DNA from: Turritopsis dohrnii
Lineage: Eukaryota; Cnidaria; Hydrozoa; Anthoathecata; Oceaniidae
Reading direction: 5' to 3'
Assembly (NCBI GenBank): GCA_027922465.2
Contig: BQMF02000480.1
Coordinates: 124,001-188,000, forward strand
Length of the DNA: 64,000 bases
In this document: piece by piece, positions 1 through 11,100 of the stretch
How positions within the stretch are numbered: the stretch's first letter is position 1
Layout of the letters: the number at the start of each line of letters is the position of its first letter
Program-made: the position numbers and the translations under genes
Notes under the pieces: model-generated
What the model was told of the DNA's origin: nothing
The model's database searches: none
The model's input: only the letters and a program-made list of their open reading frames with translations

Positions 1-174
1 GTGTGCGACGTGAGTTCGAAACAAATACATTGCAACCCCAATCGAACGTGACTTTTTTTGGCTGATGAACTAATAGGAATAACGTTTTGTTTTTATTATT
101 ATTGTTAGTTTTATATTCCACGTTGACTTGGCTTTGAAAACAATACATCAACTAAATACAAAGAAACTAACTGA

Positions 175-1077
175 TTAAACAGTTTGGACATATGCTAAAC
201 CGATAAATTTTTCTGAATTTCCCAAATCAACCCAAGCTTTATCTAATGTGAGTCCTTGAGACTTATGGATTGTAATAGCCCAAGATAACCGAAGTGGCAG
301 CTGTTGTCTCTCATAAGCTGAACCATGCAAATCAGACATATTTGTAAGTGGAACAATAGGAACACAACAAGGCTCATTGTCAAGTATACTTGGTCCAGAA
401 TAACAATCAAATTTCACTATCACTGCAATAGGCAAATTAGGAGGCATATCCCCCTCTTGAAACACAATATCTTTTACTATACCCATGGAACCATTGCATA
501 GGCCCCTACTGGTCCATAAATTTCTTGTCAACATTACTCGTGCTCCTTTAGCTAAAAATACCTTACTTTCAAGTCCACCCATATCGTCTGAAGGTAATTT
601 TGCTGATGCTTGGTTACTATGTCTTGCATTGATCTGTGCTACAGGGGCACCAAGACTCATAAGTGCTTCATGGTTATCTTGAGCTACTTTCTCATTTGAA
701 AAAGACAATTTAACATAAGATTTCACATCAACATTTTTAGTGATCCTACCAGGTGTTCTAGAAAGAAACATTTGCCAATCAATCTCTGATGAATCCCCAT
801 TTCTTAATCTATAAAGTGCCAAGCGAAATCTTTCTTGAGCAACACTGTTTCCTTTTGATCTCTCATTCACATTGAGCTTAATCACAGTAGTAAACATTCT
901 ATAAATACAGAATCCTGAAGTATCTAATTCACCATTTGGTTTCTTATGATACAATACTTTATCACCTACAGGTGGCAACTGTGCAATGTCTCCAACAAGA
1001 ATGACAGATATTCCTCCAAAAGGTTTCTCTGTATTACCAGTGGCTTGACGGCATCGCTTATCTATCCATCCTAACAA
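175..1077 (-). pseudogene. Helitron-1 Pif1-type helicase, C-terminal part
   Basis: The reading frame encodes the second half of an SF1 Pif1/RecD-like helicase, which unwinds DNA during rolling-circle transposition. It starts just after the Walker B region (DE-Y-SVVGQ, near position 1100). It includes the GGISVILVGDIAQLPPVGD motif near its start and the C-terminal LSWAITIHKSQGLTLD motif (motif V/VI region) near position 290. The frame ends at AYVQTV, where intact relatives continue with an ALSR-type motif, so the last helicase motif is lost by a late frameshift or truncation. It is in a different frame from the upstream helicase piece, and the short AT-rich expansion at 1078-1130 is the probable cause. 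Confidence 0.85.
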
Positions 1078-1111
1078 ACTCTGCCCGACTACAGAGTAGT
1101 ACTCATCAATA

Positions 1112-1624
1112 CTAATATATAATAATAATATATCTGACAGAACTTAATTGCTCTTGAAGCTGTGAAAGTGCACGCCCTTTCAAATCATGCATGTTTCTAC
1201 CTCTAATAGGAAGCCTTAAAAGAGAGTGTAATGTCTTTCCTTTAACATTAAAGGCAGCAATACCAAAGTAAGCTGTAACAATACATTTTTCTGTCAGTAA
1301 AGCTCTGATATTATTAATAAGGAAACTTTTACCACTTCCTGCTAAGCCTGTAATCATCATAAGCAACTGTTTATCAGGGCATCTATGATGATCAAATATG
1401 ATGTCATAAGCTTTCCTCTGTGCTTTATTTAAAGAACTTACATTTAGCTCAAAAGTGTCTTCAATATCAACAGAATTAGCTTTTTCCCTATCTAACCCTA
1501 TGATAACCATATTACCTATTTGTTCTTCTGTATAACTTGCTCTGCATGTGTTCCAATACTCAGCATTTTTTTCTAACGTTACACTAGTACCAATAACATT
1601 ATTACACAAATCAGCTAAATGCAT
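1112..1624 (-). pseudogene. Helitron-1 helicase N-terminal part with Walker A
   Basis: This stretch carries the P-loop MMITGLAGSGKSFL (near position 1340) of the Pif1-like helicase and reads to RYIIIIY, just before Walker B. An ATT/ATA-rich expansion near 1115-1135 shifts the frame there. It is in the same frame as the Rep segment upstream. Positions 1628-1867 are also open in that frame (about 80 residues, acidic near the end), bounded by a TGA at 1625-1627 and a TAA at 1868-1870. The Rep-helicase polyprotein is therefore contiguous from 5395 to 1112 apart from two nonsense codons. Confidence 0.85.
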
Positions 1625-1867
1625 TCATTCTTCACGTGGCCCTTGATCATGTTCTTCAAACTCACAATCATCAACTTCAGTCCTTTCAAAGAAAATCTCA
1701 GCATTGCTGAACTCCCTGCTATAATTCGGAACTAAAATCTGACCTATATCACTTTGGAGAAAGTTACTCCACTTTTGACAAAACATATCAGTTTCATCAT
1801 CTAAGTTATCCCAAGCATCACTTATATTGATTTTCCATGGCTTATACTTTAATAGCTGGTATTTACA

Positions 1868-4800
1868 TTATACAGGATACTGTGGGCTCTTAGGATTACC
1901 ATATAAGCATGGAAATGCTCTCACAATTACTGGAGTTTTCCGTTTTTTTACTTCCTCCTTTTGTACTGTATAGTTTGACACAAATTGCACAAAATTGGAT
2001 TCAACTATATTTTTATTACATCCTTTTAAATTAGCTCTGTTAGCATAATGATCTAACAATGAAGGTTCAGTTTCAACTTCACCATCTTTAATTTCAACTT
2101 TTCTTGATCCTTCCACAGACACATTTATTACTTGAAAGGAACAACTATGAATTTTTAGTGAAAGTATATTATGCATAACTTCCTGAACACTCAAGTCGCG
2201 TTCTCCAACAGCTCTGATCATTAGCTTCTGAATAATAGATCTTGTTTGTTCAGTACCTTTTAAATTATCTACAATCGAAACAAAAGCATCTCTAGCCACA
2301 TCTGATAGCTTTTCTGCTTTTGCAGCATACTTAGCTAAATATTCCAAACAGGCATTATAATCAATGATTGGCTGAATATCAGTATTTGCTCTCCATGATT
2401 GAAGCTGTACACGCTGATGTCTATTAACCCTGGAATCATTACGTTTCAAAACAATCTTGGGTCTAAATTGAACAACATTATTCTTAGTTTTTATCTGTTC
2501 AAATCCGATGTGAGTTTTATCACAAAGCTCAAAAGGAAAGTTAAACCTGTAGTATTGTTCACCATTAGTTCTTTTGCGAAGACAATAAGCTGAACTACAT
2601 TTAGTATGCCTTTGTACACAATTTAACAAATCTGCATAGTCATCATCAAGATCTTGCTCATGTATTTTATCAAGCTGTCTTTTACATGGGTGACAGGTTG
2701 GCCTCACCCAACCATCTTCTGGCATGGATGGATTCCATGCAGTCACAAGAGAATCTACATAATCACAAACTTGTTCTGCAGCAGCTTTCCCATTATCAAT
2801 ATATTTAGTGAGTACAACAATATTTTCAGGATCATTTTCAAAAGGCAGTTTTTCCTCAGCTAAATGACCATTTAAAGCTATTTGTGTTAAATGGCATAAG
2901 CCAGGGTCATTTTTAAGTTTCGCAACTCCATGACAATGAATGGAGCCTCTCATAACAGCATATTCAAATCTATACCAATGCCACTCTGCCCCCATAGACT
3001 CATAAAGCCAATGCTTAACAAAATTTTCAACTCTCACAGTAAAAAACCAATCTATTAAATGGGGATTATTCAAAATGTTATTACGCAAGCTATTACTATC
3101 TTGATCTTTGTCGTTTGAAAATAAAGCATGAAATTCTGGCCAATGAAACTCTGCACAAGACAGAGTCCAAAAAATTGTTGGCGCTCCAGCTTGGTTAATA
3201 ATAGCTTTTAATTGTTCTTTAGCATTGCTCCAATAGGCATTCGTACCTGTTACATTTTTCGCATAACGCATTAACTTCTTAATCACAACTGAATGAGTTC
3301 CAGTTCTAACCATATCTTGTAGCTCGTCAATTGTTAAATTGGCATCACCAGGGTTTTGTTTCATATAAAAGCTACCCTGCCCTAGCAAACGTCTACGATA
3401 AAGAATATTGTAAGCCCAAAAAGCAAATCGTGGATGGGCTGCAAATCTGTATACCCATTTATTATCAATTCTTTCAGCAAACTTTATCAAATGCTTTATT
3501 TTCTCAGAAAAAGCCTCAGTGTCACTTTTAGCTATAGTTTTAACAGTGCTTAATTTTGTTGGGTCTCCTTTCCCATCAGGAAATAAAGTTGGAAATGCTA
3601 AACTTGCCAGATATTCTGTCTTAAATTCATTCAGAGCAATACTATCTACTTTCCAAGTTTCTGGTTTTAAAACAGAATCATTAAGAATTTCTTTTTCTAC
3701 TTTAGATTGCAATGTAGTAGGAACAAAACTTCCCATTTCTGTATTCTCATCATATACCCTTTCATCATTGTCATCTTTTGGTCCAAAATCTGGAATTTCA
3801 GCCTCATCAATTTCATCATCAAAATCATCCTCCCTATCAGCAAAATCAAAATTTTTTGGTAAGTCTAGATAATCATTTTCTGGTAAGCAATCAAATCTGT
3901 TCAAATCAATAGTCACATCTTTATACAAAAAGTTATTAGGTTCTCCATTCTCATTAATACCAGTAAGCCACAATAAAGCATCTAGCACCTTCTGTCTACG
4001 TACTTTGAGCTCTTTAGAGTTATTATTCTTACCATCAAATTTAAACACAATCACAGGAATATCACTTGGATATCTTGGCAAAACATTAGCTACATGCTGA
4101 ACATCTTGTGGAAGAGTAACAACATGTCCTTTATATGCTTTCTGTCCACCACTTGGCTTTGTGTAAACCTGGATCACTGGAAATGCTCTAGCAATAAGCA
4201 TCTCCTCAATCTGAGTTAAACCTTGAAGCTGTAGTGGTACAGAGCTTGGAACCATATCATTTTCTTGACTAAATTTCTTTGGAAAACTTTTTTCTCTTGT
4301 ACACCGTAAACATTCATAATCAGTTTTTAACTTTTTAGATGAACTGGGCAAAGGCCAAGCCTCCTTACATGTCTTACACTTAATAATAGTCATTTCTAGG
4401 CTCTTAAGAAATTTCTTTTTCAGAAATTCACTATTGCTATAACAAACTTTAACTTCATTACTATTTTGATTTTTCTGTAGTTGCTTCTTTGTAGAATGGT
4501 AACGCTGACGCCGTCTAGCCTTAATATCTTCTTTTTTCATATCATAATACTTTTTAAATTTTTCCTTTCGAGTTTCCTTATTCCTTTCGTAATTTTCTTT
4601 AAACTGATTTTTCCGTTTGGCCTCATTGTCTTTGTAATTTTCATTACACTTATTTTTCTGTTTGGCCTCATTGTCTTTGTAATTTTCTTTAAACTGATTT
4701 TTCCGTTTGGCCTCATTCTTTTCATAATTTTCTTTGAACTGATATTTCCTTTTGGCCTCATTCTTTTCGTAATTTTCTTTAAACTGTTTTTTTCGTTTGG

Positions 4801-5395
4801 ACTCATTCTTTTTGTAATTTTCTTTAAACTGATATTTCCGTTTGACCACATTTTTCTTATAATATCTTTCATCGTAATCATGTCGATCTTCAACATAGGA
4901 TTTTGATTTACTAAGCAAAGGATATTTCTTCAGAATATCACAATATTTGTTTTTCTTTTCAATCGCATCTTTAGAGAAAGAATCATCAATGCTAAAATGA
5001 ATATCAAAATTTTCTAGAACAACACTATCATCATTTTCTCTAACATAAACAAAGAAAAACCAGCCATGTGGTCTGATGCTACACAGATCATTTAAACTTG
5101 AATAGTGAAACACCTTATCATTCATGTCATCTAAAAAGACCCACTTTCTGGAATCATGGGTTACTACAGCACATGTAAAATGTTGATGCTGATGTCTAAT
5201 TATGCCTTTCAGAACAAATAAACGGTTCTGTATCATTATCTGTTCCCTAAATTCTGTACCAGAAATGGAATTCTTGCTGAATTCTATTAAACATATTTTA
5301 GGAAGAATGAAATTCTCAATAACTGCCCCACAAAGTTTCTCACAACTACATTGCAAAAAATTATTCCGTGCAAGTGGTCCAATAAATTTGGCCAA
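1868..5395 (-). pseudogene. Helitron-1 Rep/N-terminal polyprotein segment
   Basis: About 1175 residues. Residues 14-115 form the His-box half of a ubiquitin-specific-protease-like domain: a CSCEKLC finger, QHFTCAVV with His72, and KWVFLDD. Residues about 190-300 are a basic 15-residue repeat (consensus KENYEKNEAKRKxQF), followed by a CxxC...CxxC zinc finger (about 345-375). The Helitron-like N domain follows, including LAFPTLFPDG. The HUH nuclease motif IHCHG lies near residue 830 and the catalytic tyrosine motif YLAKYAAK near 1030. Rep nicks and joins single-stranded DNA. The first codon in frame is TTG after a stop at 5396-5398, so this is not a true start. Coding similarity continues upstream in another frame (5399-5503). 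Confidence 0.88.
4560..4870 (-). repeat. In-frame 45-bp minisatellite in Helitron-1
   Basis: About seven tandem 45-bp units encode the basic linker KENYEKNEAKRKxQF between the protease-like and zinc-finger domains. Units differ by scattered substitutions but keep the frame. An unrelated 39-bp repeat sits at the same architectural position in the second Helitron (53280-53770). Confidence 0.85.
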
Positions 5396-5503
5396 TTATA
5401 TGAATTATCCAAATGTTCTAAATCAAGTTCTGACATGTAATTAACCATAGTAGGCAATTCAATTTTAAAATCCTTATTGCAACTGCTACAGAATGCTTTA
5501 AGG
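5396..5503 (-). pseudogene. Zinc-ribbon part of the Helitron-1 protease-like domain
   Basis: On the minus strand, one frame reads a CSSC-NKDF zinc-ribbon half followed by acidic sequence (MSELDLEHLDNSYNW), then joins the downstream frame containing CSCEKLC after a one-base-type slip near a run of six T (5360-5366). The CxxC and CxC pairs fit the finger of a ubiquitin-specific protease. The segment abuts the nested transposon at 5504. It is too short to be certain alone, but its order and motif content match the protease halves on each side. Confidence 0.6.
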
Positions 5504-7530
5504 TGGTTCCAGGGGAAAACAATTTTTTTTTTGTAAAAAATGAGAATTTTTCAAAATGCTTTGGCACAAAGTTGTATTCTATGAAAAAAGGGAGAAAAAT
5601 AAAAATTTTGAAAAAAAAATTGATGACGTCACTAATTATGCGCATAATTAAAGATTTTTTAGGCCAAAAAGTGACCCTTTTCTTAACAAGAATATCTTCT
5701 CACAGACTAATTCAAATTCAATGAAACTTTCCAAAAATGATCTTTATATGTAGGAGCATGTTCTGTATTGATTACTTTTTTGAAAATTTCCCTGATTCAC
5801 TCCAGGTTGTCTCTCAAACCCGAAAAAGAAAAATTTGGACATAAAGCTTCATGCATATACCCTCATTAAACAAAATTTAGAACCTAATTTGAAAAAGTAA
5901 TCAATACAGAACATGCTAAATAGATTAAAGAAACTCTGTTGAAAATTTCAGCCAAACATTTTTATCCGTTCAAAAGTTATCTTTGTTAAGAGGATGAAAA
6001 TTATACGAAAATGTGATTCTGAGATATTGTAAAAAGAAAATAAAACTTTTTAAAAAAATGAAATCAGCACTCAATCTGACAGTTTAAAATGCTCCATAAC
6101 CATAAGTTTCACCCTCTTGTTGATTGTTTCTGTCCTCAAAACCTTTTCTTACAGCTCAAAGCTCTACGTCTTTTTTTCTCTGTTCCCTTGGCTCTTTCAC
6201 GCGTATCGTATCAGCTTTCTCAAACCCGGTAATTGTAAAATATCCAGGTTCGATACCAAGTTTCTGAAAGACTGAAAGTAACCCCCTCTGTCCTTCATTA
6301 AATGAAATCACTGCTGAAGCAACAGCAGTCTTCAATGTGGAATTACCCACATAAATTCTTTTTGGACAGCGGGTGCAGATCAAATTGTTAAGAACCTCGT
6401 TGACGTTCTGCGTCTGGCCGTGGAGGCATTTTTCAATAATTCCTCGCTTTCCAAGTCCTTACTTGAGAAAACATCAGAGATGACATCTGACACTGTTTCG
6501 TCAATATTTAACTTTCCTTTGTATGTGGTTTCTCCAGTAATCTTGTCGCTCTGATATTTACACCAAGAATCTTCACGGCGTGGACAATACTGATGGCGCT
6601 TTTCAGGATCGGTATTTGCGGTCGAGTGGAATAATAACACAGCGGCAACAGATTTCTTCATTGCGTATAAATTATTAGTGTTTTGACGGATAGCCATGCC
6701 ATAATGATTTTGCAATGTATTCATAACTTTATCCATCAAACGGCCTTTACCTCTGCCGATCCCTTTACCGTCTAGTTTTCGGCCCTTGTAGTCGGTCTTT
6801 ATTTTACGCAAACTGGCATCACACACAGTCTGGACATCTATAGCAATCATAACTATAAGGAACATATATAAATAATTCACTCTCCATGATGAAATTACAG
6901 TCTTTTTGGACAGTTTCGAACCCATCCTCCAACAAAGAATGAGCAGTAGTGTCTAACTTTATGAGGAAGCGCCGGCAGACTGCGGTTCCTCAACAACAAC
7001 ATCTTGTAGTCGTACTTTTGGCAGCTTCTCTAAAGCCTTTACCATTGAAACTCTTTCTCTTCTTAGTTCTGCTTTTTGTATACCTCTTTGATGATCCCAT
7101 TTCAACAATTATATGATGTTTTCCTGCTCAAAACCAGCTATAAAATAGGACTGAAGGAAGAATGCAAAATTTGCTACCTTCCTCCAGGAGCTCTAACTTG
7201 AGAACGGTTTGTCACGGTTTCAGGGCATGACTAATAGCCAAAAAAAGCCGTGGATGATACACAAACGCTTGGGGCGTAAAATGGCGGAAATTTGAAGTTT
7301 CTACGGCAAATCTATCGAGAGAAATAACCCAAAAAGCGTTGCTAAGAGCCGTTGCTAAGGGACCGGGACTGTTGACAGGGAAGCTTTAGCAGCTAATTGT
7401 GCAATATATTGAAAAGATATCGAGTTGTGGTTTTCAGCAGGTGAAAGTAGATGAAATCAGCTTTCTAGTGATATATAAAACTCAATATTGACATTTTTCC
7501 AAAAATCGGCCATTTTTTCCCCTGGAACCA
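5504..7530 (-). mobile_element. Nested TIR transposon with Mutator-like transposase
   Basis: A 16-bp terminal inverted repeat, TGGTTCCAGGGGAAAA, starts at 5504 and its complement ends at 7530. The 2,027-bp interior holds a broken Mutator-like transposase on the minus strand. The element lies exactly between the Cys-box half and the zinc-ribbon/His-box half of the Helitron-1 protease domain, so it inserted into that coding sequence. A TTAA occurs at the 5498-5501 flank, but no matching duplication is seen at the other side, so the TSD class is unresolved. Confidence 0.75.
6130..7100 (-). pseudogene. Mutator-like transposase remnant (PF20700-type)
   Basis: Two frames cover it: 6380-6925 (KGIGRGKGRLMDKVMNTLQN, then DSWCKYQSDKITGETTYKGK) and 6156-6383 (CTRCPKRIYVGNSTLKTAV). 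The pattern of a KGRL-D...LQN-YG-AIR block, a DSWCKYQ block and a C-terminal CP-YVG block matches what I know as the Mutator-like transposase domain family of invertebrates. The two parts are split by a one-base slip in the A/T run near 6427-6432. A lysine-rich start (MGSSKRYTKSRTKKRKSF) can be read near 7090, and most of the region between it and 6925 is deleted. Cut-and-paste transposition is the presumed role. The copy is inactive. Confidence 0.7.
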
Positions 7531-8148
7531 ATAATGTCTTGATTGAAAAAGAGCTTTCTCATCTTCTGTCAAGGAGTTGAAAAGACAACTTGAAAAGATT
7601 TCCAAGAATTGAGCTTCCGTGTTCCTGTTAACAAACGATGGACAATGTTCCACCAAATAGTTCCATACAGGCTGACGAATGTCTGCCAGATTTTTTTCAT
7701 AATCACTAAATTTGATAATATCTCTCTCAATAGAGCTAATTATGATTTGATAGGAGTTTGCACTTCCACAAACTAAATCAAAAAATCTAGATCTTGAAAT
7801 ATATTTCAAATGACTGTACAATATAGAACAGCTAATTTCTAAAAAACAATCAACCGCACAAGAAAAATTGGATGGCTGTTGTCTGCAAGCATTTCTGAAA
7901 TGTATTTGACTACTCAAGCTGTTTTCAGTTGGCCTGGTACATCTGGATATCTCATTATTGAGAGTTGAATCCGTAGTAGACAGAGCTACATATACTTCAT
8001 TCGAAGTCTCATCATTGCTAGCTTTATCTGCAACACGCAGATCTCCCACATTTTGTGGGCCTTCAGTGATTGAATCACGATTCATTTCTGAAGTGTCAGT
8101 TTTAGTTTTAAAAAAAGGAATACCTTGCACATGGACTTCGTATTTCAC
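7531..8148 (-). pseudogene. Helitron-1 protease-like domain, Cys-box half
   Basis: The open frame (to 7465, where its last residues run into the nested transposon) has an acidic low-complexity N-terminus, then the block QQPSNFSCAVDCFLEI with Cys97 (codon at 7858-7860), then a helical region ending LTEDEKALFQSRHY at the transposon border. F-S-C-A-x-D-x-F-L resembles the catalytic Cys box of ubiquitin-specific peptidases (C19). The matching His box lies 2.5 kb downstream across the insertion (QHFTCAVV, about 5180). The domain may remove ubiquitin-like modifiers in the host cell. The start codon is not certain. Confidence 0.6.
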
Positions 8149-8227
8149 TTCGGAAAAACTACGACGGCATTATACAGAATAGTTCCGTGTAACATCAACA
8201 CGAAAGTTGGAGGATGATGATGAAGAT

Positions 8228-8490
8228 GATGAACAAAATTGAAAACTGACTTTCGCCTATCTCGTGAAACTACCAGTGGCGGATCTAGAGGTATGTCGAA
8301 ATTTGTGTAGGAGAGCATTAACATAATTTGTGAATTCAATTTATATTACCAATGGGATTATTTGAACGCTTTTCTTTTATGGTTAGATTGCTAACACTCT
8401 CCTACACAAATTTCGACATACCTCTAGATCCGCCACTGACTACTATGCCTCCTCGCTCCCTTACGCTCGCTGCGGGGGCAATAATTATGT
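8228..8490. repeat. Dispersed repeat unit carrying a MITE insertion
   Basis: Sequence flanking the MITE (8228-8273 and 8445-8490, with the CGCTCCCTTACGCTCGCTGC block) matches the complement of 56564-56640. The two copies differ by a few substitutions. The 56.6-kb copy has no MITE and a single GTAGT at the equivalent place. Confidence 0.75.
8274..8439. mobile_element. 166-bp hairpin MITE with 42-bp TIRs
   Basis: Perfect 42-bp inverted termini begin CAGTGGCGGATCTAGAGG (8274-8315 and 8398-8439). The element is flanked by ACTAC duplications (8269-8273, 8440-8444). CAGTGGCGG termini with a 5-bp TSD point to a hAT-related (hAT5-like) non-autonomous element. The class is inferred from the ends alone. 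There is no coding capacity. Confidence 0.85.
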
Positions 8491-8499
8491 TTTTAGAAA

Positions 8500-9126
8500 T
8501 AACTTAAGATCCTACACTTTCAAAGCAGACAATATATTTTCTCATTCATATTAAATACAAAATATTAAAATTTATATATCATTATAAAATAAATAAACAG
8601 ATAAATAAAGAAATGCTGCGATAAATTGAAATATATATACATAAGTAAAAACTAAAAGAAAACAAGCTTAAAAAACTAAAATGGCAAGAATAGGTGAAGA
8701 TAGGCTCAGTAGCGTGAAGATGAAAATATAGGCCCGTTTGAAGGAGATACGTGGGAGGGCACTATCAGACACTAGAAAGGCAAGTATAAGGGCTCCATCA
8801 ATCCTACACTTACGATAAATAGAGTTTTGTTTATCTGGAAAAAAATTTCAGACAGTTTGTCACGGGCTTTATCGATTAACATTCATGCTCAAAATGTGTC
8901 AGACGGGGGTTGGTTTATGAGACTTTAGCCCAAAAAAATCAAAAATATTTTCATATAAATTTTCATCACTCTGAAAAAAGACGTACAACAAACTATTTGT
9001 TATTTATTATTTATTATTTATATGTGTACTTATACATTAATTACGTAACTTTATATAATTATATTCTTAGAAATAACTCAAGTACCATATGCAAAGTTAT
9101 AACAATTACACAAAAACAAATTAACT
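8500..9126. other. Non-coding AT-rich stretch
   Basis: Simple AT-rich sequence including short TTATTTATTATTTATT-type runs near 8995-9020. I see no gene or motif. Confidence 0.5.
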
Positions 9127-10200
9127 GATTTGTTTCTTTGCTCATCGTTGTCGTTTATTTTTAATTATCTTATCTAATAAAAGAATTTGTAAGCTGTATA
9201 TATTTTACCTTCAGTTATTTCTCTCCAAGTTATAAAGTTTCACCCAGACACACGTATTAAATGTAAATACTACAACAGAGTTTACTAATATTGCATTCCA
9301 AATCAGAGAATATATTTCAATATAGATGGATAAATCTTCTTTACATTTCTTGTTGTTAAACAGTCCAATTTGATCACAAAAGGCAAATAAGATTGTACTC
9401 TTTTAAATAGACAAATTCCATGATAATCTATACTGTTTTGATGCCTCATTGATTTAGACATTAGAAATTATCAACAAAGCCAATTTTGCACACACATTCC
9501 CTGTCAGCATAAAGTTTATATAACGAAACAAGCAAATCATTTGCCATGAACAATAATAAGCTTGCAATAAGAATTCAAAATGGATAAATCTCTAAAAGGA
9601 CCTATTATGAATAAAATTTTGCGGCGCAACAAAAGTAGTGGTGTCATTGCACAGCGAAAAACATAACATTAGATTTTATCATCATCATTGGACTTTTATG
9701 TTTTGTTATGTGTTGTGTGTGGAAATAAAAACAGTTAAGTGGATCAAAATACATCAATAAGTTGAATAAACATGGCTTAAAGATTGTAGTAAAAGGAATG
9801 GAGAAGAAATAACAGTTTTTTATTTTATTTCTCACAGATACACAGCTTGTGAGCATAGATGCACAACGTTCAGAAGCTTTGATCTGAATTTAAATTTCCA
9901 AAAGTATTAACAAGCAATATTCTCATCTATAAATGTTCAGCTTACAATGTTATCGTAAAGGATAAGGGGTATTCCTAGTTTCCCAGTTGGAAGTTCATAA
10001 CAAACCTCAGAGCATTCGGAGCATTCCCGGGGGAAAATGTCTACTTGACTCCAAATCTAACCACTTTGGCCTGCCCGCTACCGTACAGATCGACAATTTT
10101 GCCCTAAAGCTATACACTGAACACTTTTGGGCTTGATCAATCATATTAATATCTACATCACAATTTGCAAAAATTAAAGGTAAGCGAGAAAATTAAGATT
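9127..10200 (+). repeat. Dispersed about 1-kb repeat, copy A
   Basis: Long blocks (for example AGATGCACAACGTTCAGAAG near 9858 and CGACAATTTTGCCCTAAAGC near 10088) recur in inverted orientation at 40715-41661. Copy B lacks some internal sequence. There is no coding potential. It is probably a non-autonomous transposon or the untranslated part of one. Termini are undefined. Confidence 0.8.
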
Positions 10201-10235
10201 TCTTTCGAAGACAGATCTACCATTTTGCGTGACAG

Positions 10236-10276
10236 ACAAACAAACAAACAGACAAACAGACAGACAGACAGACAGA
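10236..10276 (+). repeat. CAAA/CAGA microsatellite
   Basis: An ACAAACAAACAGACAGACAG-type tetranucleotide run lies directly after dispersed repeat copy A and could be its tail. Confidence 0.8.
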
Positions 10277-10587
10277 GAATCGGCTATTAATATATAGATG
10301 CGTGCGTAAAATCTTTTCCTTTTTCTTACTCGCGTATGATTTTTTGTGCGTACATCAGTGAGCCTTCCAGGGCTATCGTATGTAACGCTTCACCGGATGG
10401 TATTAAAGTAAATTTAATTTGATGCAATCTATTTTTTTAGTCTCTGCGATGAAGATTTAATTTGTGTGTTGTTATTTTAATTAAATTAATTGATTTTTAC
10501 ATTTCTTATGTTAAAATAACAAACAAACATCATTATCGATAGTTTGAGTATAACATTGAAGTCGTGATCGCTGCTCATGGATTGAAA

Positions 10588-10602
10588 ATGGACGCTACAA
10601 AG
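10588..10602 (+). other. Possible first coding exon of the NACHT-WD40 gene
   Basis: ATGGACGCTACAAAG is followed by GTAAAA (donor-like). It would join in phase to the acceptor at 16610 (TTTTTAG, then GACGCTCC), giving a 5-residue first exon and a 6-kb intron full of LINE relics. This is an inference from splice signals only. An unseen upstream exon is equally possible. Confidence 0.25.
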
Positions 10603-11023
10603 GTAAAAAATAAATTTTCAATATCTGTGTGATGTTAATATCTGTGGTCAAACAGAAAGATTTTTTCTTCTGTGGTTTTGATGGGGTTCTGTTTTTTTTC
10701 ACATTTTGTTCTTGGTTCGTTTTATTTTTGTTACTTTCCAAACCTACCGTGATCACAATACGTCCGCGGCGCTTTTTTATGTCTACTATGAGACCTCGTT
10801 AAAATGTCAATTCCCGTGAAAGAAAATGGCGCCCATCCATTCTTAATTCAAAATCGTATCCATATCTCAATATATATTTGAATCGTTGTGAGATGAATTA
10901 TCAAAATTTCCAGAAACATTTGAAAGTGTTATAATAATGTTTTTATGTTATTATTTTGGGTTTTGAATTATATCAAGTGGGTATTATTTAAGTACAAAGT
11001 ATGAACTAAAAATGCAAAAATCC

Positions 11024-11100
11024 TTTCTCGTTAAATTCTCGTTATTATTATTCTGAATCTCTTTCTCGTTAAATTCTCGTTATTATTATTCTGAATCTCT
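11024..11100 (+). repeat. Tandem duplication of a 38-bp unit
   Basis: CTTTCTCGTTAAATTCTCG followed by TTATTATTATTCTGAAT occurs twice head to tail with almost no divergence, within AT-rich non-coding sequence. Confidence 0.8.

Larger units (their letters stand above)
175..8148 (-). mobile_element. Helitron-1, decayed autonomous Helitron
   Basis: The rolling-circle transposon reads on the minus strand in this order: ubiquitin-specific-protease-like N-terminus (about 8148 down to 5200), basic repeat linker, zinc finger, Helitron N-domain, HUH Rep, then Pif1-type helicase down to about 175. Two in-frame stops, one frameshift and a nested 2-kb transposon make it defective. No Helitron terminal hairpin or CTRR end could be assigned, so the outer limits are coding limits only. 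No AP-type endonuclease is seen downstream of the helicase, unlike the second element at 47.8-54.4 kb. Confidence 0.88.

Noticed and set aside
1..60. SINE fragment at the window start (GAGTTCGAAAC resembles a box B)
   Set aside because: One short motif without box A or tail. Not enough to call.
4481..4906. A 141-residue hydrophobic frame on the plus strand over the Helitron-1 repeat
   Set aside because: It is the antisense of the 45-bp basic minisatellite. Lys/Glu-rich repeats read backwards give Phe/Leu/Ile-rich sequence.
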